A stretch of 64,000 nt of DNA from Flavobacterium sp. IB48 (GCF_016405855.1 NZ_JAEFCA010000001.1:696170-760169); one strand, 5' to 3'. Positions 24,326 through 32,997 are shown, numbered from the stretch's first letter. The notes: generated from the letters alone by a model not told the origin. Translations and numbers: made by a program.

Positions 24326-24466
24326 ATGAAAAATAGCAAATTAACATTCAAAGATTTTCAATTAGATACAATCTCTAAAAAAGAGCAAAAAACTATTAAA
24401 GGAGGAGATGATCCAATTGATCCGAACGAACCTAAAAAAGGTGGCGGAGGAAACGGAAACAATTAA
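24326..24466 (+). CDS. Tandem GG-leader precursor peptide, copy 6
   Basis: A 46-residue precursor, the last of the array, with the same 19-residue core as copy 5 and the Lys18 leader variant. Its stop is 17 bp from the stop of the convergent TPR-AraC gene, and no terminator hairpin lies between them, so the transcripts may overlap. Confidence 0.85.
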   Translation: MKNSKLTFKDFQLDTISKKEQKTIKGGDDPIDPNEPKKGGGGNGNN

Positions 24467-24483
24467 GAAGCCAATACTTTTAA

Positions 24484-26256
24484 CTAAATATTATTCGCAA
24501 ACTGAGCTGGAGACACTCCAGTTCTTTTGCGAAATGATTTTGCAAAAGAAACTGCATTTTTAAATCCAACACTTTCTGCAATTGCCTGTGTAGAATATTT
24601 ACGATACAAATGATTCGTAATCATCTGGTTAATAACATAATTAATTTTCAACTCATTAGAATACTCACTAAAAGATTTTCCAAATCTTTTATTTACTACA
24701 TAAGACAAATAAGTGGTATTGGTTTTGATTTTTTTTGCCGCATAAGCAAGTGTAAAATCGGCATTTAGATATTCTAATTTCTCTTCTAAAGCCAATAATT
24801 TCTCTACGATTTTATTCTCTTTAGCTTCGTCAATACTCAAATTCGCATTTTCTTTTTTCAAAATAGCATCATCCGTTTCAGGAACTTCAACTATTTTTTC
24901 GAGAGCGACATTTTCTATTTCGACTTTTTCATGTTCCTTTTTCTCCAGATTAGCTTTGAACTCTTCAATTAAAGCGTTCATTTTCTTTTGAGCTCTATTT
25001 TTGTCCCTAATATTTTTGATAAGGAAAAAGACAATTCCAATTACCAGAATTACATAAAATACCTTTAAGGCTTTGTTCCAAAATACCTCATATTTATATT
25101 TCTCCTGAACATCAAGCATTTCTTGGCTTAAATCTGCGGTACCTAATTTATAGTTTACCTCTAATGCTTCTTCTCTTAGATTTCCTTCATATTTTTCATA
25201 AGAATCTAAGTATAATTTAGAGTGCTTATAAGCCAACTCTGGTTCATTTTTAATACTGTAAATTTTAGCCTGTAAATAGTTGGATCTAAAAAAGTTAATA
25301 TCAACCGTTTTGTTCTTTTGGCTAATAGAGTCTACTTTCTTTAAAAAAATAAGAGCTCTATCATATTTTTTTATCGAATAATAAAGGTCTCCTAAATTAA
25401 ATGCAGCAATTTTATATAGGCTTTCATTTTCAACCTGTTTGGCATAAAAAGAGATATCATAATAAATTTTCTCGGCATTGGTATAATCCTTTTTAAATAC
25501 ATAAATATTACCCAAACTAAGTTTAGAAGTAATCTTATTGTCGATAAATTTATCCGAAAAAGCTATACTCTTCTTATAATAGTACTCTGCAGAATCTAGT
25601 AAATAAGTCTTTTCTCTATTTTTGGTATAATATCCTTCATAAGAATTCCCAAGATTGATATAGCTATTACTTTTTGCATTCTGAAACTGATCTTTATCGT
25701 ACAAACCTTCGTTCTTGTCCAAAAACGCTTCATTCTGTCTTAAGATCTTTATTGACAGCTGATAATTGCCAACGCTCTCATTCAATAACGCGATATTTGC
25801 TTTAAATTTTACAATTTGTACAACATCATTTATCTTAGAAGAAAGCTTAACTCCTTCCTGATAACTGCCAAGCGCTTTACCATAATTAGATCTCTTCCAA
25901 TATGTAAGTCCTCTATAGTTACATAAATAGGCGTGCAGTTTTATTTTATCAGTAGACTCAGGAATTTTATTTAAATGCTTTAAAGCCTCTGCATACATTT
26001 TTTCAGACTGGGCAGCATTTTCTTTTAGCTGATACAAATAAGAACCTGCCCCATAAGCAAAAGTCTTATGAGCCTCATTATCAGATTTAAGGACCTGATT
26101 AACATAAATCAAACCGTCATCATAATTTCCGTTTATACTAAAACGAATTTTATCCCGTAATTCTAAGTACTTTTGTTCTGTAAGCTCTCCATTGGTCTGA
26201 GCCGTTCCATTGCAAAATATTAGTAAGAAAAAGACAAAAGAGATTATCAGCCTCAT
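24484..26256 (-). CDS. Membrane-bound TPR protein with C-terminal AraC-type DNA-binding domain
   Basis: Regulator of 590 residues. A signal peptide (1-19, ending CNGTAQ) is followed by about 350 residues of TPR-like helices predicted in the periplasm, one membrane segment near 393-412 (YVILVIGIVFFLIKNI), a charged coiled region and a cytoplasmic AraC/HTH_18 domain (about 490-588, ending FRKRTGVSPAQFANN). This architecture is common in Bacteroidota and is read as a one-protein transmembrane sensor. It is convergent with the six-copy peptide array. Sensing of the exported peptide or control of the array and VKOR transcript is plausible from position but unproven. Confidence 0.85.
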   Translation of the reverse strand: MRLIISFVFFLLIFCNGTAQTNGELTEQKYLELRDKIRFSINGNYDDGLIYVNQVLKSDNEAHKTFAYGAGSYLYQLKENAAQSEKMYAEALKHLNKIPESTDKIKLHAYLCNYRGLTYWKRSNYGKALGSYQEGVKLSSKINDVVQIVKFKANIALLNESVGNYQLSIKILRQNEAFLDKNEGLYDKDQFQNAKSNSYINLGNSYEGYYTKNREKTYLLDSAEYYYKKSIAFSDKFIDNKITSKLSLGNIYVFKKDYTNAEKIYYDISFYAKQVENESLYKIAAFNLGDLYYSIKKYDRALIFLKKVDSISQKNKTVDINFFRSNYLQAKIYSIKNEPELAYKHSKLYLDSYEKYEGNLREEALEVNYKLGTADLSQEMLDVQEKYKYEVFWNKALKVFYVILVIGIVFFLIKNIRDKNRAQKKMNALIEEFKANLEKKEHEKVEIENVALEKIVEVPETDDAILKKENANLSIDEAKENKIVEKLLALEEKLEYLNADFTLAYAAKKIKTNTTYLSYVVNKRFGKSFSEYSNELKINYVINQMITNHLYRKYSTQAIAESVGFKNAVSFAKSFRKRTGVSPAQFANNI

Positions 26257-26275
26257 TTAAATTGTTTTTGGAATT

Positions 26276-26283
26276 CAAAAATA
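26276..26283 (-). promoter_or_regulatory. -7 element of the TPR-AraC gene
   Basis: On the minus strand TATTTTTG matches TAnnTTTG, 20 bp before the start codon. The predicted leader is very short, about 13 nt. No well-spaced -33 TTG is seen. Confidence 0.45.
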
Positions 26284-26393
26284 GTCTATAAATTATCAAT
26301 AAACTACAATTAATTTGCCAAATTCCTATTAATTTTATTTTTGCAATAAATAAATATAACATTTTAACATGTATTTGTTATATTTATATTATG

Positions 26394-26401
26394 TAAATTT
26401 G
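26394..26401 (+). promoter_or_regulatory. -7 element of the gcdH gene
   Basis: TAAATTTG matches the consensus, 22 bp before ATG 26423, with TTTG at 26374-26377 upstream at a slightly short spacing of 16 bp. Confidence 0.5.
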
Positions 26402-26422
26402 TTTGCTAAAAAATTATATAAC

Positions 26423-27601
26423 ATGAAACCAGACCTATTTCAATCTCCAGATTACTATAACTTAGATGATTTGTTAACAGAAGAACACAAATTAGTTCGT
26501 GAGTCTGCCCGTGCTTGGGTTAAAAGAGAAGTTTCTCCTATAATAGAAGAATATGCTCAAAAAGCAGAATTTCCAAAACAAATTATAAAAGGTCTTGGCG
26601 AAATTGGTGGTTTCGGTCCTTATATTCCGGTAGAATATGGAGGTGCTGGACTGGACCAGATATCTTATGGTTTGATTATGCAGGAAATCGAAAGAGGCGA
26701 TTCTGGTGTAAGATCAACTTCTTCTGTACAGTCTTCTTTGGTAATGTATCCTATTTGGAAATATGGAAACGAGGAGCAACGAATGAAATATCTTCCAAAA
26801 CTGGCAACAGGAGAATTTATTGGTTGTTTTGGTTTAACAGAACCAGATCACGGCTCTGATCCGGGAAGTATGATTACCAATTTTAAAGATATGGGCGATC
26901 ATTATCTTTTAAATGGTGCCAAAATGTGGATATCAAACGCCCCTTTTGCAGATATCGCTATCGTTTGGGCTAAAAATGAGGAAGGCCGAATTCACGGTTT
27001 AATCGTAGAACGCGGCATGGAAGGCTTTACAACTCCAGAAACTCATAATAAATGGTCACTTCGTGCATCTGCAACAGGAGAATTAATTTTTGATAATGTA
27101 AAAGTTCCTAAAGAAAACCTTTTACCAAACAAATCTGGCTTAGGTGCTCCGCTTGGCTGTTTAGATTCTGCTCGTTATGGAATTGCTTGGGGAGCAATTG
27201 GCGCGGCAATGGATTGTTATGATACTGCTTTAAGGTATTCTAAAGAGAGAATCCAGTTCGGAAAACCAATTGGAGGAACACAATTACAACAGAAAAAACT
27301 AGCAGAAATGATTACCGAAATCACAAAAGCACAATTATTAACTTGGCGTTTAGGTGTTTTAAGAAACGAAGGCAGAGCAACAACAGCACAAATTTCTATG
27401 GCAAAACGCAATAACGTAAACATGGCAATTACCATTGCACGCGAAGCAAGACAAATGCTTGGAGGTATGGGAATCACTGGAGAATACTCGATTATGCGTC
27501 ATATGATGAACCTAGAAAGTGTAATCACTTATGAAGGAACTCATGATATACATTTATTGATTACTGGAATGGACGTAACCGGAATTCCTGCGTTTAAATA
27601 A
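26423..27601 (+). CDS. gcdH: Acyl-CoA dehydrogenase, glutaryl-CoA dehydrogenase type
   Basis: FAD enzyme of lysine/tryptophan breakdown that oxidises and decarboxylates glutaryl-CoA to crotonyl-CoA. It has 392 residues from ATG 26423; the open frame reaches back to 26369, but the extra residues contain the promoter. Glutaryl-CoA specific blocks are RSTSSVQSSLVM (residues about 92-103) and the C-terminal VITYEGTHDIH with the catalytic base Glu371. The flavin region GCFGLTEPDHGSDPGSM and RYGIAWGAIGAA match. Short-chain acyl-CoA dehydrogenases have the catalytic Glu in the same place but differ in the SVQSSL block. Monocistronic: a terminator follows. Confidence 0.85.
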   Translation: MKPDLFQSPDYYNLDDLLTEEHKLVRESARAWVKREVSPIIEEYAQKAEFPKQIIKGLGEIGGFGPYIPVEYGGAGLDQISYGLIMQEIERGDSGVRSTSSVQSSLVMYPIWKYGNEEQRMKYLPKLATGEFIGCFGLTEPDHGSDPGSMITNFKDMGDHYLLNGAKMWISNAPFADIAIVWAKNEEGRIHGLIVERGMEGFTTPETHNKWSLRASATGELIFDNVKVPKENLLPNKSGLGAPLGCLDSARYGIAWGAIGAAMDCYDTALRYSKERIQFGKPIGGTQLQQKKLAEMITEITKAQLLTWRLGVLRNEGRATTAQISMAKRNNVNMAITIAREARQMLGGMGITGEYSIMRHMMNLESVITYEGTHDIHLLITGMDVTGIPAFK

Positions 27602-27635
27602 TTGATAATTATTAAAATATATACAAAATCAATCT

Positions 27636-27673
27636 AAAAAGCTTCTTCTTGACGGAGAAGCTTTTTATCTTTG
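27636..27673 (+). terminator. Terminator of gcdH followed directly by a -7 element
   Basis: AAAAAGCTTCT and AGAAGCTTTTT (27636-27646 and 27656-27666) form a perfect 11-bp stem. The last T is also the first base of TATCTTTG (27666-27673), a consensus -7 element for the next gene, 17 bp before its ATG. Terminator and promoter are thus fused back to back. Confidence 0.75.
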
Positions 27674-27689
27674 CATCAAAATTTTTAAA

Positions 27690-28472
27690 ATGAATATCGA
27701 AACGATAAACAAAAGCATACAATCACAAAAAGACCAACTATTAAACCATTCTTTATACAATAAGATTCAAAACATAGATGATTTACACAGCTTTCTAGAA
27801 ACTCACGTTTTTGCTGTTTGGGATTTTATGTCGCTTTTAAAAGCATTACAAGCCAAACTTACTTGTACGACAACGCCGTGGTTTGCAACCAAAAATCCAG
27901 AAACTCGTTATTTAATTAATGAAATTGTTCTTGCAGAAGAAACTGACTTAACGATTGACGGAAGAAGACAAAGTCATTATGAAATGTACCTAGAAGCAAT
28001 GGAAGCTTGTGGCGCTAATACCACTGGAGTTTTAAGCTTTTTATCAGAAGTACACTCTCTTCAGAATATATTTGTTGCCATCAAACAAAGTTCATTGCAT
28101 CCAAACGTAAAATCATTCTTAGACTTTACTTTTAGAGTTATCGAAGAAGGAAAACCACACGAAATTGCTGCAGCATTTACTTTCGGGAGAGAAGATTTAA
28201 TTCCGAGCATGTTTACTCAGATTTTAAAAAATTTCCAAAAAAACCTTCCAGATACAGATCTAACAAAATTACTTTACTATTTTGAAAGACATATCGAATT
28301 AGATGCCGACGAACACGGACCAATGGCAATGCAAATGATTACAGAATTGTGCGAAGAAGATGCTCAAAAATGGAAAGAAGTTGAAGAAGTTTCAATTCTT
28401 GCCCTAGAAAGACGCATTGCACTTTGGAATGCCATCGAAGAAGAAATCGTGATGAAAACCGAAATGGTTTAA
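27690..28472 (+). CDS. DUF3050 domain protein (heme-oxygenase-like fold)
   Basis: Cytosolic all-helical protein of 260 residues matching DUF3050 over its whole length. Conserved acidic/histidine groups are spread over the helices: HVFAVWDFM near 39, EIVLAEETD near 79, SHYEMYLEAME near 93, KPHEIAAAFTFGRED near 157 and FERHIELDADEHGPM near 199. The pattern of Glu and His pairs resembles heme-oxygenase-like diiron proteins, so an iron-dependent oxidase activity is possible but not shown. It has its own promoter after the gcdH terminator and no obvious operon partners. Confidence 0.85.
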   Translation: MNIETINKSIQSQKDQLLNHSLYNKIQNIDDLHSFLETHVFAVWDFMSLLKALQAKLTCTTTPWFATKNPETRYLINEIVLAEETDLTIDGRRQSHYEMYLEAMEACGANTTGVLSFLSEVHSLQNIFVAIKQSSLHPNVKSFLDFTFRVIEEGKPHEIAAAFTFGREDLIPSMFTQILKNFQKNLPDTDLTKLLYYFERHIELDADEHGPMAMQMITELCEEDAQKWKEVEEVSILALERRIALWNAIEEEIVMKTEMV

Positions 28473-28540
28473 AATCCAAACTCATATATTTAACGTAACT
28501 ATTTGTTTAAAGCGACTTCACAATCTTATTTAAACAAATT

Positions 28541-29290
28541 ATGAAACCACATTTTAAACAAATAGTTACCGTTATATTTTCAATATTTCTTTTGGGTTGC
28601 AACGCCGAAGAAAACTCCACTCCTACAAATCCTCCAGTTGTAACTCCACCCAAAACACAAGAACCTCCAATTGCCAACAAAGTAAATTATTTAGCTTTAG
28701 GCGACAGTTATACCATTGGTCAAAGCGTTTGTGCAACTTGCCGTTTTCCAGAACAACTTAAAACAAGTTTAGCCACAATGTATTCCAGCACCGTTTCACT
28801 CAAAATAATTGCAACAACAGGCTGGACAACATCCGATTTGATTTCAGCAATCAATTCCCAAAATTTGGACTCCAATTACGATTTGGTAACACTTTTAATT
28901 GGTGTCAATAATCAATATCAGCACAAAAATTTCTCTGTTTACGAAAAAGAATTCCCAGAATTGGTCAACAAAGCCATAATGCTTGCCAAAGGCGATAAAA
29001 AAAATGTTGTCGTTATTTCTATTCCAGACTACTCGTATACTCCATACGGACAAGCGCTTGTAGGAAATCAGAGCAACAAAATTTCAGCAGAAATCACACA
29101 ATACAATAACTTTGCAGAGAACTATTGCAACACCAATCAAATTGCTTTTGTATCGATTACAGAAATCACTCGCGAAGGACTTAATAAGCCAGATCTTGTT
29201 GCTTCAGATGGTTTGCATCCTTCAGAAGCTGCTTATAAAATGTTTGTGGATAAAATGATGCCTAAAATCAAAATAGCACTGCAGGATTAA
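28541..29290 (+). CDS. SGNH/GDSL-type esterase lipoprotein
   Basis: Hydrolase of 249 residues. The signal peptide ends in lipobox LLG-Cys20, so it is membrane-anchored on the periplasmic or surface side. A Pro/Thr-rich linker (about 25-45) follows, then block I LALGDSYTIG with the nucleophile Ser, an Asn in block III (LLIGVNNQYQ) and the Asp/His pair in block V (SDGLHPSEAA). All SGNH residues are present. The substrate, a carbohydrate or lipid ester, cannot be told. It is convergent with the AdoMet decarboxylase-like gene, 7 bp between stops. Confidence 0.85.
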   Translation: MKPHFKQIVTVIFSIFLLGCNAEENSTPTNPPVVTPPKTQEPPIANKVNYLALGDSYTIGQSVCATCRFPEQLKTSLATMYSSTVSLKIIATTGWTTSDLISAINSQNLDSNYDLVTLLIGVNNQYQHKNFSVYEKEFPELVNKAIMLAKGDKKNVVVISIPDYSYTPYGQALVGNQSNKISAEITQYNNFAENYCNTNQIAFVSITEITREGLNKPDLVASDGLHPSEAAYKMFVDKMMPKIKIALQD

Positions 29291-29297
29291 TTAAATA

Positions 29298-29648
29298 TTA
29301 GCGGGTAATTTCGAAATCTTTGATAACCTCTGCTTCAAAATATTCAATATAATCAACTATTATAGCACGAACTTTTTCTACATCTTGAAGATAAACATCC
29401 AAATTAAGTAAATTATATTCTGGCCAAGTATGTATACAAATATGTGATTCTTTCAAACAGTATGAAATCGTAAAACTTTCATTTTCAAAATCATGCACCG
29501 CCACTCCAACTTTTTCCAATTCGTGTTTTTTTAAAATGGAATTGGTAACAGCAACAAAACCTCTGCTATTGGTAAGCTTCGAAATTTCGCCGACATGTAA
29601 AGTAACCAGTTTATGCAATCCTGGCGAATAAGGAGGTAAATCCATCAA
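29298..29648 (-). CDS. S-adenosylmethionine decarboxylase family protein
   Basis: Protein of 116 residues with the prokaryotic AdoMet decarboxylase fold, which makes the aminopropyl donor for spermidine. Ser68 in KESHICIHTWPE is the position where the chain self-cleaves to make the pyruvoyl cofactor, and His73 matches the processing histidine. The usual downstream motif DVFTCG, whose Cys is the catalytic proton donor, reads DVYLQD here, so that Cys is missing. A Cys at 71 replaces the usual Ser of SHxSIH. No spermidine synthase gene is nearby. Altered activity is possible. Confidence 0.75.
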   Translation of the reverse strand: MMDLPPYSPGLHKLVTLHVGEISKLTNSRGFVAVTNSILKKHELEKVGVAVHDFENESFTISYCLKESHICIHTWPEYNLLNLDVYLQDVEKVRAIIVDYIEYFEAEVIKDFEITR

Positions 29649-29794
29649 ATTATTTATATTACACAGGAGCCAAATATAGAATATTTCTACAATAAAGTAA
29701 TGTGAGAAACCGTATTTTAAAAATAACTTTTTAGGCCTATGTGTTTGTGATTTTTTCTTTTTTAAGGAGCAGAAATTTTGTTTTTCAGTACGGC

Positions 29795-29866
29795 TTTAGT
29801 CCCGCTATCCGCTTTATCTTTTGTGGTGAACCCCACCACAAAAGGATGCCGCTACTATCGGGGCTA
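29795..29866. repeat. Dispersed hairpin element with CTTTTGTGGTG core
   Basis: CTTTTGTGGTG / CACCACAAAAG forms a perfect central stem near 29818-29842, flanked by weaker arms AGTCCCGCTATC and GCTACTATCGGGGCT. This resembles hairpin elements scattered in flavobacterial genomes. It occupies the middle of the 314-bp gap 29649-29962, which contains no gene. Confidence 0.6.
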
Positions 29867-29962
29867 GATTAGAAGTATCCGTTTTTTATAGAAAATATAT
29901 CTACTTTTGTTAAAGTTGATTCTTTATGATTCAAATTCCACAAAAGCAGATTAAAAACTTCC

Positions 29963-30505
29963 ATGAAATTAGCTCCCGAAGAATTACTAGTAATTATTGA
30001 TCCTCAAAAAGATTTTACAGATCTTGACGGAGATTATGCAAAAAGACATCCAATTAGTCATATACAACGAGTTCAAAGTCAACTAAACGATTTAATCAAA
30101 AAGCTCGATAAGAATAAATTCGTGATTATTTTTTCCAATTATCAAAAAGACCAATTTGGGTCTGGAACTTCCATGTGCATTGAAGAAACAAAAGGCCATG
30201 AAATTGATCTCGACTTTGATGATTCTTCAATCCTAATTTCAAAAACACAACATAGTAGTTTTTCATCTGAAGAATTTAAAAACTTCCTAAAAGAAAATCA
30301 AATTCGCAGACTTGTTTTATGTGGCTTTTTGGCAGAATACTGCATAAAACAAACAGCACTGGACGGACTGAATAGCGGTTATGAAATAGTGCTCCTAAAA
30401 GAATTAATTCAAACCGGAGACGATGTCCAGCACAGAATCGAAGAAGTTTTAGTAAATTTAGAAAATCAAGGCGCTATAATAAAATACAATCTTGATTTCG
30501 AATAA
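29963..30505 (+). CDS. Isochorismatase family cysteine hydrolase
   Basis: Hydrolase of 180 residues with the complete Asp-Lys-Cys triad: Asp in VIIDPQKDF near residue 12, Lys in SKTQHSSF near 94 and Cys in GFLAEYCIKQTA near 126. The family includes nicotinamidases, isochorismatases and N-carbamoyl hydrolases, and the substrate is not evident. An AraC gene follows after 15 bp, then a nitrilase, so a small inducible pathway for a nitrile- or amide-type compound is conceivable. The start at ATG 29963 fits the family N-terminus. Confidence 0.82.
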   Translation: MKLAPEELLVIIDPQKDFTDLDGDYAKRHPISHIQRVQSQLNDLIKKLDKNKFVIIFSNYQKDQFGSGTSMCIEETKGHEIDLDFDDSSILISKTQHSSFSSEEFKNFLKENQIRRLVLCGFLAEYCIKQTALDGLNSGYEIVLLKELIQTGDDVQHRIEEVLVNLENQGAIIKYNLDFE

Positions 30506-30520
30506 ACATCGATTTTAAAC

Positions 30521-31333
30521 ATGCAAGTTTCACCCCCAAAAGAGTTATCTCCTTATATTAAGCATTATCTGTTTTTAGATAATAACGAAACTGCTGTACA
30601 AAAATTTCGCCTGTTTTCTGATGGTAATACTGGCCTTGTATTTTCTCTAAAAAGCAAACTTATTTCTGGGATTAATAAATACGATATAAAAGAATATCTG
30701 CCCGATTCCTTTTTATACGGACAACTTAACGGTTTTAAAGATCTTTATTCTGAAAATGAAATAACGCTGATTATTGTCGTTTTTCAGCCCAACGGAATCC
30801 ATCAATTATTAGACATTCCGGCCAATGAATTTCACGATGCCATTGTTCCTGTTGAAGATGTATTCGATGAAAAAATCAGAACGCTTCAAGAGAGCCTGTT
30901 TCAGCAAAACAACTCAAAACGCGTTCTATTGTTGAATTCTTTTTTTAAGTCCTTAATCATAGCAAAACCAGCCTCAAATCAGTTTATAATAGATCATTCT
31001 TTACACTTTATTATAAATAATAAAGGACATTTCTCTATAAAACAATTAGTTGAATACACCGGTTATACCGAAAGACATCTGGAAAGAAAATTCAAAGAAT
31101 GCATTGGACTAAATCCGAAGAAATTTGGTAACGTTGTAAGACTACATCATTTTTTAAAATTATTAAAAGACAAGTCTGACAATACCAATCTCACCACAAT
31201 TTGTTACGATGCGGGATTTTCAGACCAATCACATTTAATAAAGGAATTTAAAAAACATACTGGAATCACTCCAACGGAATATTTTTATAATACTGGAAAA
31301 TTAACCAATAATCTCATAAAAAGAACATTCTAA
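30521..31333 (+). CDS. AraC family regulator
   Basis: Regulator of 270 residues with an N-terminal about 150-residue domain of the DUF6597-like type (VSPPKELSPYIKHYLFLDNN) and a C-terminal HTH_18 domain (HFSIKQLVEYTGYTERHLER, then ICYDAGFSDQSHLIKEFKKH). It lies 15 bp after the isochorismatase gene and 71 bp before the nitrilase gene, all on the same strand, so it probably controls one or both. The effector is unknown. Confidence 0.87.
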   Translation: MQVSPPKELSPYIKHYLFLDNNETAVQKFRLFSDGNTGLVFSLKSKLISGINKYDIKEYLPDSFLYGQLNGFKDLYSENEITLIIVVFQPNGIHQLLDIPANEFHDAIVPVEDVFDEKIRTLQESLFQQNNSKRVLLLNSFFKSLIIAKPASNQFIIDHSLHFIINNKGHFSIKQLVEYTGYTERHLERKFKECIGLNPKKFGNVVRLHHFLKLLKDKSDNTNLTTICYDAGFSDQSHLIKEFKKHTGITPTEYFYNTGKLTNNLIKRTF

Positions 31334-31404
31334 AATGTCGGTTTTGTACAATTCATAGCGTATTGATCAAACTATTTTTGATTTAATTATTAATAGTTTA
31401 CAAT

Positions 31405-32370
31405 ATGAAAAATCTAAAAATAGCCACAGCCCAGTTCGAAAATAAAAGTGGCGACAAAAACTATAACTTATCTGTAATCGAAAAACTTTCTCAGAAAGCA
31501 TCTGCCGAAGGCTGCGATGTGATTTCGTTTCATGAATGTTCTATAACCGGATATACATTTGCAAGAAACTTATCAAAAGAACAAATGCTAGACTTGGCAG
31601 AATTGATTCCGAGTGGTAAAAGCATTTTAAAATTAATCGAAATTGCCAAAAACAATAACATCGTAATATTGGCTGGACTTTTTGAAAAAGATGAAAACGA
31701 CAATCTATTCAAAGCATATGTTTGTGTAGACAAAAATGGTTTAGTCGCAAAATACCGAAAACTGCATCCGTTTATAAATCCGCATTTAACATCTGGAGAT
31801 CGTTATTGTATTTTTGAAATTGAGGGCTGGAAATGTGGTATTTTAATTTGTTATGATAATAATATCATAGAGAATGTTCGCGCCACAAAACTTTTAGGCG
31901 CCGATATTATATTTATGCCTCACGTAACGATGTGCACACCTTCTACCCGACCGGGCGCTGGTTTTGTTGCTCCACAGCTTTGGAAAAACCGCGAAGCAGA
32001 TCCAACTTCGTTACGATTAGAATTTGACGGGATGAAAGGCCGTGATTGGTTAATGAAATGGCTTCCTGCAAGAGCTTACGACAATGCGATTTATGCCATC
32101 TTTTCGAACCCAATTGGTATGGACGACGATCAATTAAAAAATGGCTGCTCTATGATTATTGATCCTTTTGGAGATATTCTAGCCGAATGCCGCACTTTTG
32201 ATGATTCTTTTGCAATGGCACTAATTACTCCCGAAAAATGCAATCTTGCAGGAGGAAGTCGTTATATAAAAGCTAGAAGGCCAGAATTGTATAGAGATAT
32301 TATTGGTCAAAATCACAAATCGGAACAAAATGTTGTTTGGTTGAACTCTGATAAAAAAAGCATAAATTAA
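31405..32370 (+). CDS. Nitrilase / carbon-nitrogen hydrolase family protein
   Basis: Cytosolic C-N hydrolase of 321 residues. The Glu-Lys-Cys triad is visible: Glu in SFHECSITGY near 44, Lys in AKYRKLHPF near 118 and Cys in GILICYDNN near 152. The ICYDNN context fits aliphatic amidase or N-carbamoyl hydrolase branches better than biotinidase types, but the substrate is not certain. It is downstream of an AraC regulator and an isochorismatase-family hydrolase, another amide-cleaving fold. A GNAT gene follows 73 bp later. Confidence 0.86.
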   Translation: MKNLKIATAQFENKSGDKNYNLSVIEKLSQKASAEGCDVISFHECSITGYTFARNLSKEQMLDLAELIPSGKSILKLIEIAKNNNIVILAGLFEKDENDNLFKAYVCVDKNGLVAKYRKLHPFINPHLTSGDRYCIFEIEGWKCGILICYDNNIIENVRATKLLGADIIFMPHVTMCTPSTRPGAGFVAPQLWKNREADPTSLRLEFDGMKGRDWLMKWLPARAYDNAIYAIFSNPIGMDDDQLKNGCSMIIDPFGDILAECRTFDDSFAMALITPEKCNLAGGSRYIKARRPELYRDIIGQNHKSEQNVVWLNSDKKSIN

Positions 32371-32443
32371 ACATTTTTCCTCTCTAAAGCTATTGAAAGA
32401 TTTACCTTTGAAGATTCATTAATCGACAGAATAAAGCTTAATA

Positions 32444-32950
32444 ATGGAATTTTTTAAAACTACAAACGAAGATATCGATGCTGTTTTCGATATTTATAAC
32501 AAAGCGACATCATATCAAAAAACAGTAAACAATAAAAGCTGGAGAGGTTTTGAAAAAGCATTAATAGAAAAAGAAATTGCCGAAGATCGTCATTTTATAA
32601 TCAAAGAAGGAAACGAAATTGCCTGTACATTTGTACTTACTTTTGATGATTTAATTATCTGGAAAGAAGCCAGTAAAGATCCTGCAGTTTATTTACATCG
32701 TATTGCTACAAACCCGAAGTTTAGAGGACAATCTTATGTCAAAAAAATTATTGATTGGGTTAAGCAATATGCTAAAGAAAATAATAAAGAATACATTAGA
32801 CTTGATACGCACAGCGGTAACGAAAGAATAAATAAATATTATACCAGCTGTGGTTTCGAATACAAAGGAATAAGCACCATCGAATGGACAAACGAATTAC
32901 CAGAACATTATAAAGAAGGTTCTTTTAGTTTGTTTGAGATTAAGCTTTAA
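32444..32950 (+). CDS. GNAT family N-acetyltransferase
   Basis: Acetyltransferase of 168 residues. The acetyl-CoA binding motif A is LHRIATNPKFRGQSYVKKII (about 85-104), with the R/Q-x-x-G-x pattern altered to RGQSYV, and motif B follows in IRLDTHSGNERINKYYTSCGF. Substrate unknown; free amino compounds or antibiotics are typical. It is the last gene of the plus-strand hydrolase group and ends at a strong bidirectional terminator. Confidence 0.82.
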   Translation: MEFFKTTNEDIDAVFDIYNKATSYQKTVNNKSWRGFEKALIEKEIAEDRHFIIKEGNEIACTFVLTFDDLIIWKEASKDPAVYLHRIATNPKFRGQSYVKKIIDWVKQYAKENNKEYIRLDTHSGNERINKYYTSCGFEYKGISTIEWTNELPEHYKEGSFSLFEIKL

Positions 32951-32993
32951 AAAAACAAACCCTTATGAAAGACTTCATAAGGGTTTGTTTTTT
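32950..32993. terminator. 20-bp bidirectional terminator
   Basis: Perfect stem from 32950-32969 and 32974-32993 with an AGAC loop, A-tract on one flank and T-tract on the other. It separates the GNAT gene from the convergent tRNA-Ser gene. Confidence 0.92.
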
Positions 32994-32997
32994 CTCG

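Noticed and set aside
23350..24466. CRISPR-like periodicity
   Set aside because: The regular repeats have a unit of about 195 bp and each unit is an intact ORF with start, leader and stop; there are no short direct repeats with unique spacers and no cas genes.
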